In this document: in pieces, positions 18,424 through 26,908 of the stretch
Layout of the letters: every line of letters starts with the position of its first letter
How positions within the stretch are numbered: position 1 is the first letter of the stretch
Source of the DNA: Methylopila sp. Yamaguchi
GTDB lineage: Bacteria > Pseudomonadota > Alphaproteobacteria > Rhizobiales > Methylopilaceae
Reading direction: 5' to 3'
Assembly: GCF_002897035.1 (NCBI RefSeq)
Contig: NZ_BAUX01000001.1
Span: 1 to 64,000 of the forward strand
Length of the DNA stretch: 64,000 nucleotides
Notes under the pieces: model-generated
The model's input: the letters and a program-made list of their open reading frames with translations, nothing else
Database searches by the model: none
What the model was told of the DNA's origin: nothing
Translations under genes and position numbers: made by a program

Positions 18424-19640
18424 ACGCTCCGAACCCGTCCCCCCGCCCCGTCGATGCGCCGGTCGCCTCCGGTTCGCCGGAGCTCGCCGGGCTGATCGCC
18501 GTCATCGCGGCCGGGGCCGAGGCGCGGGATCGGGGCGAGGCCGACGCGCGCGAGGCGATCGGCCTGGTCAAGGGCGCACGCCTCGGCGTCCTGCGGCTGC
18601 CGAGGGACGCCGGCGGCGCCGGCGCCCGCCTGACCGAGCTGTTCGAGGTCGTGCTGGCGCTTGGCGAGGCCGACTCCAACATTCCCCATATTCTGCGCAA
18701 CCACTTCGCCTTCGTGGAGCGCGCTTTACGGGTCCCCGGCAGCGCCAAGCATCGCCGCTGGCTCGACGAGGCGCGCGCCGGCCGCATCTTCGGCCTCGGC
18801 GCGAGCGAACTCGGCACCCAGAACATCGGCGACGGCTCGAGCGAGACCTCGCTGACGCCCGACGGCGACGGCCACCGGCTGAACGGCGCCAAGTACTACA
18901 GCACCGGCAACTACTACGCCGACATCCTCTACGTGCACGCGCGGACGCCGGAGGGCGAGCGGGTGGCGGCCGTGATCCCGGCCGACCGCGACGGGATCGA
19001 CCGCACCGACGACTGGGACGGCATCGGCCAGCGCCTGACGGCGAGCGGCGCGACGACCTTCGCCAACGTCCGCGTCGAGCCGGACGAGGTCGTGCGGATC
19101 GCGGCGGAAGAGCTGAAGGTGCCGCACGACGCCACCTTCGCGCAGCTCTACCTCACGGCGATCGTCGCCGGGATCCTGAAGGCGGTCGTGCGCGACGCGC
19201 GGGCGCTGCTGACGTCGCGGGGGCGGAACTACTACCACGCCGTCGCGGCCAAGCCGGCGGACGATCCCCTGCTGCAGGAGACGCTCGGCCGGCTGGCGAG
19301 CGCGGCCTATGTCGCGGAGGCGGCGGTGCTGCGGGCGGCCGCCGCGCTCGAGCGCGCCTACGACACCGCGCTTGCCGGCGCGCCCGACGCGGAGCTGTTC
19401 GAGGAGGCCTCGCTCCAGGCCGCCCAGTCCAAGATCGTCATCGACGAACTGGCGCTGACGGCCGCCACGCGGCTGTTCGACGTTGGCGGCGCCTCCGCGG
19501 CCAAGCAGAGCGCGCGGCTCGACCGACACTGGCGGAACATCCGAACGATCTCGTCGCACAACCCGGTCGCCTACAAGGCGCGCGCCGTCGGCCTTCACAC
19601 GCTCGACGGGACGCCGCTCCCGACCGCCGCCTTCTTCTGA
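18420..19640 (+). CDS. DszC/SfnB-like flavoprotein monooxygenase 1
   Basis: The 406-residue protein has the acyl-CoA-dehydrogenase fold but is of the DszC/SfnB type. Visible features are RNHFAFVERAL, FGLGASELGTQN, RLNGAKYYSTGNYYAD, DDWDGIGQRLTASG and the C-terminal RHWRNIRTISSHNPVAYKA with the conserved His. Such enzymes use reduced flavin and O2 to oxygenate sulfur rather than dehydrogenate acyl-CoA. It is translationally coupled to the LLM upstream and 28 bases from the rhodanese downstream, so all three are likely one operon. Confidence 0.85.
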   Translation: MNAPNPSPRPVDAPVASGSPELAGLIAVIAAGAEARDRGEADAREAIGLVKGARLGVLRLPRDAGGAGARLTELFEVVLALGEADSNIPHILRNHFAFVERALRVPGSAKHRRWLDEARAGRIFGLGASELGTQNIGDGSSETSLTPDGDGHRLNGAKYYSTGNYYADILYVHARTPEGERVAAVIPADRDGIDRTDDWDGIGQRLTASGATTFANVRVEPDEVVRIAAEELKVPHDATFAQLYLTAIVAGILKAVVRDARALLTSRGRNYYHAVAAKPADDPLLQETLGRLASAAYVAEAAVLRAAAALERAYDTALAGAPDAELFEEASLQAAQSKIVIDELALTAATRLFDVGGASAAKQSARLDRHWRNIRTISSHNPVAYKARAVGLHTLDGTPLPTAAFF

Positions 19641-19668
19641 CGTCTCGCGCCCCGAAGGGAACGCCTCG

Positions 19669-21300
19669 ATGACCCTCGCCGTCTCTCCCGAGAAGACTGT
19701 CGCCGCGCAGATCCCGCTGATCGACGTCGAGACGCTCGCGGACCTCCTCGCCGACCCCTCCGAGAGCGCCGTCGTCGACGTCCGCGACGAGGGCGTCTAC
19801 GGCCGCGACGGCCACATCCTGCTCTCCGTGCCGCTGCCGCTCAGCCTGCTGGAGCTCAGGGCCGCCCTGCTGCTGCCGCGCAAGGGCGTGCGGGTGATCG
19901 TGACCGACGCCGGCGACGGCGTCCTCGCCGCGCGCGCGGCGCAGAAGCTCAAGGCCTTCGGGTATTCCGACGTCAGTCTGCTCGACGGCGGCGTCGCCGC
20001 CTGGCGGGCCTCGGGCCGCGAGGTCTACACCGGCTCCGGGGCCTATTCGAAGGCTTTCGGCGAGTTCGTCGAGCACGCCTACGGCACGCCCCATCTCTCC
20101 GCCGCGGAGCTCAAGCGCAAGCTCGACGCCGGCGAGGACGTGGTCGTGGTCGACGGCCGCACCATCAAGGAGTTCGAGAACTTCTCCATCCCCGGCGCCT
20201 ACGCCGTGCCGAACGCCGAGCTGCCCTACCGGGTCCACGACCTGCTGCCCTCCGACGACACGCTCGTGGTCGTCAACTGCGCCGGCCGCACCCGTTCGAT
20301 CATCGGCGCCCAGGCGCTGATCAACGCCGGCCTCCCGAACCGCGTCGTCGCGCTCGAGAACGGCACCATGGACTGGCTGAAGGAGGGCTACAGGCTCGAA
20401 AGCGGCGTCGTCCGCCACGCGCCGAGCCCGAGCGACGCCGCGCTCGCCAAGGCCCGCGCCTCCGTCGATCGACTGACCGAGCGCTTCGGGATCCGCTGGC
20501 TCGACGACGAGGCGCTCGACGCGCTGCGGGCCGAGAGCGAGGCCCGCACGCTCTATCTCTACGACGTCCGCACCCGAGGCGAGTTCGAGGCCGGCCATCT
20601 CGCCGGCTCCCACTGGGCGGAAGGCGGCCAGCTGGTGCAGGCGCTCGACAAGTTCGCGGCCGTGCGCAACGGGCGCATCGTCGTGATCGACGACGCCGAC
20701 GGGGTGCGGGCCGCGATCACCGCCTCCTGGCTGATCCAGCTCGGCTGGGGCGAGGTCTTCGCCCATCGCCTCATCGCGGCGGGCCTCGAGACGGGCCCGG
20801 ACCGGATCCCGCTCGCAAGCCCCGTCCCGGCAGCGGAGACCGTGACGGCGGAGCGCCTCAAGGCCTTGCTCGCAAGCGGCGAGACCAGCGTGATCGACCT
20901 CGCCGACAGCCTGACCTACGAGGCCGGGCACATCCCCGGCGCTGTTTTCGCGGTGCGGTCGCGCCTCGGCGACGACGCGGACCGCCTCCCCTCCAAGGCG
21001 CTCGTGCTGACCTCGCCCGACGGCGCGCTCGCGGGCTTCGCCGCGCCCGAACTCGCAGCCCTGCTCGGCCGGCAGGTCCGGGTTCTCACCGGCGGAACCG
21101 CCGCCTGGCGCGCCGCCGGCCACGACCTCGAGACCGGCGCGACCGCCCTCCACCACGCCGCCGAAGACGTCTGGCGCTCCCCCTACCAGGTGGCAGGCGA
21201 GCGGCAGCAAGCCTTCAAGGCCTACCTCGACTGGGAGGTCGACCTGCTCAACCAGATCCAGCGCGACGGCGCCGTCGAGCGCTTTGCCGTCTTCAAGTGA
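19669..21300 (+). CDS. Four-domain rhodanese with one catalytic Cys
   Basis: The 543-residue protein is made of four consecutive rhodanese-like domains (about 15-120, 140-245, 270-385, 390-490) and a helical tail. Only domain 2 keeps the active-site loop: VVNCAGRTRS with Cys204. The corresponding loops in domains 1, 3 and 4 read DAGDGV, DDADGV and SPDGAL and lack Cys. No signal peptide, so cytosolic. It likely carries or transfers sulfane sulfur released by the neighbouring monooxygenases. ATG 19669 follows GAAGGGA. The next gene (permease) overlaps its stop as GTGA. Confidence 0.85.
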   Translation: MTLAVSPEKTVAAQIPLIDVETLADLLADPSESAVVDVRDEGVYGRDGHILLSVPLPLSLLELRAALLLPRKGVRVIVTDAGDGVLAARAAQKLKAFGYSDVSLLDGGVAAWRASGREVYTGSGAYSKAFGEFVEHAYGTPHLSAAELKRKLDAGEDVVVVDGRTIKEFENFSIPGAYAVPNAELPYRVHDLLPSDDTLVVVNCAGRTRSIIGAQALINAGLPNRVVALENGTMDWLKEGYRLESGVVRHAPSPSDAALAKARASVDRLTERFGIRWLDDEALDALRAESEARTLYLYDVRTRGEFEAGHLAGSHWAEGGQLVQALDKFAAVRNGRIVVIDDADGVRAAITASWLIQLGWGEVFAHRLIAAGLETGPDRIPLASPVPAAETVTAERLKALLASGETSVIDLADSLTYEAGHIPGAVFAVRSRLGDDADRLPSKALVLTSPDGALAGFAAPELAALLGRQVRVLTGGTAAWRAAGHDLETGATALHHAAEDVWRSPYQVAGERQQAFKAYLDWEVDLLNQIQRDGAVERFAVFK

Positions 21301-22184
21301 CGGTCCTCGGAGCGTCAAGCGCCATGACCTACGCCCCCTCCCCCGCACCGGCGAACGGGCCGCTGGCGCTGGTCGACCTCCCGACGCGGCCCAAGGTGCG
21401 GAGCGCGGCCGACGCCTTCGTCCGCGGGCGCCGCTTCGCCTCCCGGGCGCTCGCTCCGGTTCTCATCCTCGTCGTCTGGCAGCTCTCGTCCGCGACCGGC
21501 TGGGTCGACCCCTTGGTGCTGCCGTCGCCGACCGACATCCTCGCAGCCTATGGCGAGCTGACGGCCGACGGTGAACTTTACGACGCGTTGCAGGCGTCGC
21601 TCGCCCGCTCGCTCACCGGCCTCGCCCTCGGCGGCTTCACCGGCCTGCTGCTCGGTCTGTTCGCCGGGCTCTGGCGGGTGGGCGAAGAGCTGTTCGACGC
21701 GCCGCTGCAGATGCTGCGGACGGTGCCGTTCATCGCCATGATCCCGCTGTTCATCATCTGGTTCGGCATCGGCGAGAACGCCAAGATCGCGCTGATCTAC
21801 GCCGCCACCATCTTCCCCGTGTATCTGAACACCTACGCCGGCGTGCGGGGCGTCGACTCCAAGCTGATCGAGGCCGGCCGGGTGTTCGACCTCGGCCCGA
21901 CGCGGATCGCGCTGCGGGTGATCCTGCCCACCGCGCTGCCGTCGATCCTCGTCGGCTTCCGCTACTCGGCGGGCGTCGCCCTGCTCGCGCTGGTCGCCGC
22001 CGAGCAGATCAACGCCCGCTCGGGCATCGGCTACATCCTGATCAACGCCAACGTGAACCAGCGCACCGACGTCATCGTCGCCGGCATCATCCTCTACGCG
22101 GTTCTGGGCATCGTCATCGACATCGTCATGCGCGTGATCGAGCGGATCGCGTTGCCGTGGAGGGGAAAGCTTGTCCTCGCTTAG
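21297..22184 (+). CDS. SsuC/TauC-type ABC permease A
   Basis: This 295-residue inner-membrane protein has about six hydrophobic segments and the BPD-transporter EAA-like loop (RIALRVILPTALPSILVGFR). The N-terminal LVVWQLSSATGWVDPLVLPS is typical of nitrate/sulfonate/taurine permeases. GTG 21297 overlaps the rhodanese stop; ATG 21324 is an alternative start. It forms an importer with the ATPase and binding protein directly downstream. Confidence 0.88.
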   Translation: MTVLGASSAMTYAPSPAPANGPLALVDLPTRPKVRSAADAFVRGRRFASRALAPVLILVVWQLSSATGWVDPLVLPSPTDILAAYGELTADGELYDALQASLARSLTGLALGGFTGLLLGLFAGLWRVGEELFDAPLQMLRTVPFIAMIPLFIIWFGIGENAKIALIYAATIFPVYLNTYAGVRGVDSKLIEAGRVFDLGPTRIALRVILPTALPSILVGFRYSAGVALLALVAAEQINARSGIGYILINANVNQRTDVIVAGIILYAVLGIVIDIVMRVIERIALPWRGKLVLA

Positions 22185-22971
22185 TCTCGCCCGCCTGCCG
22201 GACCCTGCGCCCCCGGAAGGCCCGTCCCGAGCCCCGCGCCGGTTCGACGACGAGCCGCTTGCGGTGCGCCTCCAGGGCGTCCGGCGGACCTTCGGCGCCC
22301 GCGCGGTCATCAACGGCGTCGATCTCGAGGTCCGACGCGGCGAATTCGTCTCGCTTCTTGGGCGCTCCGGCACGGGCAAGACGACGCTGCTGCGCATCCT
22401 CGCAGGCCTCGACCAGGCCGACGGCGGCGAGGCGCGCGTACCCCAGGCGCGGTCCGTCGTGTTCCAGGAGCCGCGGCTGGTGCCGGCGAAGCGCGTCTGG
22501 CGGAACGTGACGCTCGGCCATCGGCGCGGGCGCGAGACCCGCAGGATCGCCGAAGCGGCGCTCGAGGAAGTGGGCCTCGGCGGCCACGCCGACGCCTGGC
22601 CGCGGACGCTCTCCGGCGGCGAAGCGCAGCGCGTCGCGCTCGCCCGCGCGCTCGCCAAGGAGCCGAGCCTGCTCCTGTTGGACGAACCTTTCGCAGCCCT
22701 CGACGCGCTCACCCGCATCCGCATGCACGATCTGGTGGAGCAGCTCTGCCGACGGCACCGGCCGGCCGTCGTTCTCGTCACCCATGACGTGGACGAGGCG
22801 ATCCTGCTGTCGGACCGGGTGCTCGTGCTCGCCGACGGCGGCATCCGCTTCGACGCGCAGGTGGAGCTTGCGCGCCCGCGCGGCCAGACCGAGCCGGGCT
22901 TCGCGGCGCTGCGCGCCCGCCTCCTGGCCGAACTCGGCGTCGCCGGCCCCGCCGATCCGCATCACGCCTGA
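22171..22971 (+). CDS. SsuB/TauB-type ABC ATPase A
   Basis: The 266-residue ATPase shows Walker A GRSGTGKTT, the Q-loop VVFQEPRL, signature LSGGEAQR, Walker B LLLLDEPF and switch His in VTHDVDEA. The start is TTG 22171, overlapping the permease end by 14 bases. It energises the aliphatic sulfonate-type importer of this operon. Confidence 0.87.
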   Translation: MSSLSLARLPDPAPPEGPSRAPRRFDDEPLAVRLQGVRRTFGARAVINGVDLEVRRGEFVSLLGRSGTGKTTLLRILAGLDQADGGEARVPQARSVVFQEPRLVPAKRVWRNVTLGHRRGRETRRIAEAALEEVGLGGHADAWPRTLSGGEAQRVALARALAKEPSLLLLDEPFAALDALTRIRMHDLVEQLCRRHRPAVVLVTHDVDEAILLSDRVLVLADGGIRFDAQVELARPRGQTEPGFAALRARLLAELGVAGPADPHHA

Positions 22972-23009
22972 TCCCCTCTTTGCCTTTTTCCGTTCCCGGA
23001 GACCGCACC

Positions 23010-24029
23010 GTGACCTTCAAGTTCATCTCGCCGACGCGCCGCGCGGCGCTCGCCGCCGCGGCCCTCCTGTTCGCTGCGGGTCCCGGCTGGGCCGACGCCC
23101 CGAAGACCAAGCTGCTCGTCGGCTTCCAGGACTGGACCCTGCCCGAAACGGTCGGGGCCTCCGGCGTGCTCGAGGGCGCACCTTATGAGATCCAGTGGGT
23201 GGTGCTGCCGGGTCCCGCGTCGCAGCTCTCGGCGCTCTACTCCAAGGCCATCGACGTCGGCCACATGGGCGACACCTCGCTCATCATCGAGCAGGGCAAG
23301 TCCAAGACGCCGTGGGTCGCCGGCGAGCAGCCGCTGCAGATCGTCGCCGGCTGGCGGGCGACCGACGCCAAGTACCCGCCCATCATCACGGTCGGCCGGG
23401 CGGAGGCCGGGGTAAACACGCTGGAGGATCTGCGCGGCAAGACCTGGGCGTTCAACTTCGGCGGCTTCAACTACGTGCAGTACCTGCTGTCGTCGCTGAA
23501 GTCCGGCCTAGGCAAGAAGGACTTCGAGCCGGTCCAGCTCGCCGACCAGAACGCGACCTCGGCCGCCTTCCTGTCCGGCAAGGTCGACGCCTTCTCCGGC
23601 AGCACCACCGTCGTCGCCGAGGCGATCGAGAAGGGCTACGCCAAGGTCCTGCAGACCAGCGACGAGCTGGGCATTCCCGCGCTGAACGTGCTGACCGCGC
23701 GCGGCGATGTGCTGCGCGACCCGGCGAAGAAGGCCGCGCTCGCCGACTTCCTCGACCGCGTGCGCAAGCACTGGGCCTGGTACGCCGCCAACACCGACCG
23801 GGTGGAAAAGCTCCTCATCGAGAAGATCAAGCAGAGCCCGGCGCGCGCGAAGATTTCGACCGAGTACTCGAAGGCAACGTTCCAGCCGCTCGACACCGAC
23901 CTGATCAAGCGCGAACAGCGGATAGCCGACGTGCTGTTCGAGGCTAAGGCGATCCCGAACAAGATCGACGTCAGCCTCGAATTCGCGAGCGAGTTCAACG
24001 CCTCGACCGTGCCGACGGTGCAGAACTGA
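23010..24029 (+). CDS. SsuA-type sulfonate-binding protein A
   Basis: A Tat-like or Sec signal (RRAALAAAALLFAAGPGWA, cleaved near ADAP) precedes a periplasmic NMT1/THI5-type binding domain of about 310 residues. Features include ASQLSALYSKAIDVGHMGDT, LEDLRGKTWAFNFGGFNY and FLSGKVDAFSGSTTVVAEA, as in aliphatic sulfonate-binding proteins. The start is GTG 23010 behind CCGGAGACC. It completes the permease-ATPase-binding protein set and precedes the second LLM by 25 bases. Confidence 0.85.
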   Translation: MTFKFISPTRRAALAAAALLFAAGPGWADAPKTKLLVGFQDWTLPETVGASGVLEGAPYEIQWVVLPGPASQLSALYSKAIDVGHMGDTSLIIEQGKSKTPWVAGEQPLQIVAGWRATDAKYPPIITVGRAEAGVNTLEDLRGKTWAFNFGGFNYVQYLLSSLKSGLGKKDFEPVQLADQNATSAAFLSGKVDAFSGSTTVVAEAIEKGYAKVLQTSDELGIPALNVLTARGDVLRDPAKKAALADFLDRVRKHWAWYAANTDRVEKLLIEKIKQSPARAKISTEYSKATFQPLDTDLIKREQRIADVLFEAKAIPNKIDVSLEFASEFNASTVPTVQN

Positions 24030-24054
24030 CCGCGCTGACCTGGAGACGCCGCCC

Positions 24055-25470
24055 ATGACCGCACGCCGCGAAATCCGGCTGAACGCCTTCCACATGAACG
24101 CGCCCGGCCATTCCTGGGCCGGACTGTGGCGGCACCCGCGCGACCGGTCGGTCGACTACAACACGCCGGAGTACTGGGCCGATCTCGCCCGCATCGCGGA
24201 GCGCGGCAAGTTCGACGGCGTGTTCCTGGCGGACGTGTTCGGGACCTACGACGTCTACGGCGGCTCGGCTGACGCCGCACTCGCCGGAGCGGCGCAGGCG
24301 CCGAACGCCGATCCGACGCTGGTCGTGCCGATCATGGCGCAGGTCACCGAGCACCTGGGCTTCGGCGTCACTGCGAACCTAACCTACGAGCACCCCTACC
24401 AGTTCGCCCGCCGCTTCGCGACGCTCGACCACCTGACCCGCGGCCGCGTCGGCTGGAACGTCGTCACCGGTTATCTCGAGAGCGGCGCAAAGGGCATGGG
24501 GCTCGCCGAGGCCCGGGCCCATGACGACCGCTACGCCGCCGGCGAAGACTTCCTGGAGGCCGTCTACAAGCTCTGGGAAGGCAGCTGGGAGGACGACGCC
24601 GCGGGCCGCGACCGGGCGCGGGCGGTGTTCACCGATCCGCGCAAGGTCCACCGCGTCCGACATGACGGTCCCTACTACAAGGTCGACGGCCTGGCGCTCA
24701 GCGAGCCGTCCCCGCAGCGCACGCCGGTGCTCTATCAGGCGGGGACCTCGTCACGCGGAAAGCGCTTCGCCTCCAGACACGCGGAGGCGATCTTCCTCAA
24801 CGGGCAGACCAAGAAGATGGTCGCGGACAGCGTGCGGGCCATCCGCGAGGGCGCGCGCGAATTCGGCCGCGACCCGCGCGACATCCAGTTCTTTCTCGGC
24901 ACGACCGTCATCGTCGCGCCGACCCGCGCGGAAGCCGTTGAGAAGCAGCGCGAGATCGCGCGCTACCTCGACGTCGCGGGGCAGCTCGCCCTGCTCTCCG
25001 GCTGGACCGGCATCGACTTCGCGCGGTTCTCGCCGGACGAGGCCGTCCGCTACGTCGAGAGCAACGCCCTGCGCTCGCTGGTCGAGAACCTGACCGTCAA
25101 CAGCGACCGCCCGTTCACCTATGGCGAACTCGCGGGCTTCAATCCCGTCGGCGCCCGCGCTGGCTTCGTCGTCGGCTCGCCTTCGGAGGTCGCGGACGAA
25201 CTGATCTCCTGGGTCGAGGACACCGACATCGACGGCTTCAACCTCGTGCGGGTCATCGCCCACGAGACGCTCGAGGATTTCGTCGATCTGGTGGTGCCCG
25301 AGCTTCAGTCCCGCGGCGTGTTCAAGACCGAGTACCGCACCGGCACGCTGCGCGAGAAGCTGTTCCCGGGCGAAGGCCCCCGCCTGCCGACGCGCCACCC
25401 CGCCGCGGCCCACCGCCGGAAGGCGGTGGCGGCGCAATCGATCGTCGAGCCCGCGCAAGCCGAGGCCTGA
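24055..25470 (+). CDS. LLM flavin-dependent monooxygenase (DszA-like) 2
   Basis: This 471-residue protein has the DszA/SnaA/NtaA organisation: IRLNAFHMNAPGHSWAGLWR, FDGVFLADVFGTYDVYGG, GRVGWNVVTGYLESGAKGMG, RTPVLYQAGTSSRGKRFASR and DIDGFNLVRVIAHETLEDF. The TYDVYGG and VTGYLESGAKGMG elements resemble dibenzothiophene-sulfone monooxygenase more than the other LLMs here. FMNH2 and O2 would be used to open a C-S bond of a sulfone. It lies in the operon behind SsuA-type protein A. Confidence 0.87.
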   Translation: MTARREIRLNAFHMNAPGHSWAGLWRHPRDRSVDYNTPEYWADLARIAERGKFDGVFLADVFGTYDVYGGSADAALAGAAQAPNADPTLVVPIMAQVTEHLGFGVTANLTYEHPYQFARRFATLDHLTRGRVGWNVVTGYLESGAKGMGLAEARAHDDRYAAGEDFLEAVYKLWEGSWEDDAAGRDRARAVFTDPRKVHRVRHDGPYYKVDGLALSEPSPQRTPVLYQAGTSSRGKRFASRHAEAIFLNGQTKKMVADSVRAIREGAREFGRDPRDIQFFLGTTVIVAPTRAEAVEKQREIARYLDVAGQLALLSGWTGIDFARFSPDEAVRYVESNALRSLVENLTVNSDRPFTYGELAGFNPVGARAGFVVGSPSEVADELISWVEDTDIDGFNLVRVIAHETLEDFVDLVVPELQSRGVFKTEYRTGTLREKLFPGEGPRLPTRHPAAAHRRKAVAAQSIVEPAQAEA

Positions 25471-25515
25471 CGCCGCACGGCCTCCCGCCACAACGTCAAC
25501 GCTAGGATGTTGGAC

Positions 25516-26871
25516 ATGACGAAGCGCAAGGGTCAGCTGAAGCTCGGGGCGTTCTACCACGAGGGCGGCCACCACATCGCCGCCTGGCGGCACCCAGAAG
25601 CGGAGCTGGGGGACCGGTTGGAGAATTACGTCTCCTTCGCGCGCAAGGCGGAGGCGGCGAAGTTCGACGCGGTGTTCCTGGCGGACGCGCCCACCGTGCG
25701 CCTGCGCGACGGTGAGGCGTCGGCCTCCCACGCCCACAGCGGCGTGCGCACCTTCGAGCCGTTGACGCTGCTCTCGGCGCTCGCCGGCGTCACCAGCCGC
25801 ATCGGCTTCGTGGCGACGGCCTCCACCAGCTTCAACGAGCCCTACAACATCGCCCGGCAGTTCAATTCGCTGGACCACCTGAGCGGCGGCCGCGCCGGCT
25901 GGAACCTCGTCACCACCGGCGACCAAGACGCGGCCTTCAACTACGGCCACGCCGCGCATATCCCGCATCATCTGCGCTACGAGCGCGCCGGGGAGTTCGC
26001 CGACGTCGTCACCGGGCTGTGGGACAGCTGGGCCGACGACGCCTTCCCGCGCGACCGCGCCGCCGGACGCTATTTCGACACGGACAAGCTGCACGTCCTC
26101 AATCACGAGGGCTCGCATTTCCGCGTGCGCGGACCGCTCAACACGCCACGCTCGCCGCAGGGGCGGCCCGTGCTGGTGCAGGCCGGCTCGTCGGAGCCGG
26201 GCAAAGAGCTCGCCGCCCGCACCGCGGAGGTGATCTTCACCGCGCAGCAGACGCTGGGCGAGGCCGTCGCCTTCTATGCCGACGTCAAGGGCCGGCTAAC
26301 CCGCTACGGACGCTCGCCGGACGACCTCAAGATCCTGCCCGGCGTGTCGCCGGTGGTGGCGCGCACCGAGTCGGAGGCCCGAGAGAAGTTCGAGTATCTT
26401 CAGAGCCTGATCACCCCGAAGGTCGGCGTCGATCTGCTCAGCCAGCACATCGGCGGCTTCGACCTCAGCGGCTATCCCGTCGATGGTCCGTTGCCTGACC
26501 TGCCGGAGACTAATGGCCCGAAGAGCCGACAGGCCTTGGTGACCGAGCTCGCCCGCCGCGAAAACCTGTCGATCCGGGAGCTTTATCTGCGCATCTCGGG
26601 CGCCCGCGGCCATTGGCAGGTGGTGGGCTCCGCCGAGCAGGTCGTGGACCTGCTGGAGGAGCGCTTCGTCAACCACGGCGCCGACGGCTTCAACATCATG
26701 GCGCCGCTCCTCCCTGGGGGGCTCGACGACTTCATCGAGCTGGTCGTCCCGGAGCTGCGCCGCCGCGGCCTGTTCCGCGACGACTACGAGGGGACCACGC
26801 TGCGCGAGCACCTCGGCCTCCAGCGGCCCGCGGACGCCTTCGCCCGAGGGGCGCGCGCGGCGGCCGAGTGA
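25516..26871 (+). CDS. LLM flavin-dependent monooxygenase (YxeK/NtaA type) 3
   Basis: The 451-residue protein starts with the marker LKLGAFYHEGGHHIAAWRHP, followed by EAAKFDAVFLADAPTVRL, STSFNEPYNIARQFNSLD, GGRAGWNLVTTGDQDAAFN and VEVIFTAQQTL-like TAEVIFTAQQT. It is a close paralog of the LLMs at 58095 and 60398. The family includes nitrilotriacetate and S-succinocysteine-type monooxygenases. I chose ATG 25516 rather than 25507 because TAGGA then sits 9 bases upstream and the start matches the paralogs (TKR-LKLGAF). Followed 37 bases on by a DszC-like gene. Confidence 0.86.
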   Translation: MTKRKGQLKLGAFYHEGGHHIAAWRHPEAELGDRLENYVSFARKAEAAKFDAVFLADAPTVRLRDGEASASHAHSGVRTFEPLTLLSALAGVTSRIGFVATASTSFNEPYNIARQFNSLDHLSGGRAGWNLVTTGDQDAAFNYGHAAHIPHHLRYERAGEFADVVTGLWDSWADDAFPRDRAAGRYFDTDKLHVLNHEGSHFRVRGPLNTPRSPQGRPVLVQAGSSEPGKELAARTAEVIFTAQQTLGEAVAFYADVKGRLTRYGRSPDDLKILPGVSPVVARTESEAREKFEYLQSLITPKVGVDLLSQHIGGFDLSGYPVDGPLPDLPETNGPKSRQALVTELARRENLSIRELYLRISGARGHWQVVGSAEQVVDLLEERFVNHGADGFNIMAPLLPGGLDDFIELVVPELRRRGLFRDDYEGTTLREHLGLQRPADAFARGARAAAE

Positions 26872-26908
26872 GGACGTCCGCCACGGCGGACAAGCGAAGG
26901 CGATATCC

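Noticed and set aside
19438-21348. Long minus-strand frame of 636 codons opposite the multi-rhodanese
   Set aside because: The plus-strand rhodanese has clear domains and a ribosome-binding site; the antisense frame shows only compositional bias.
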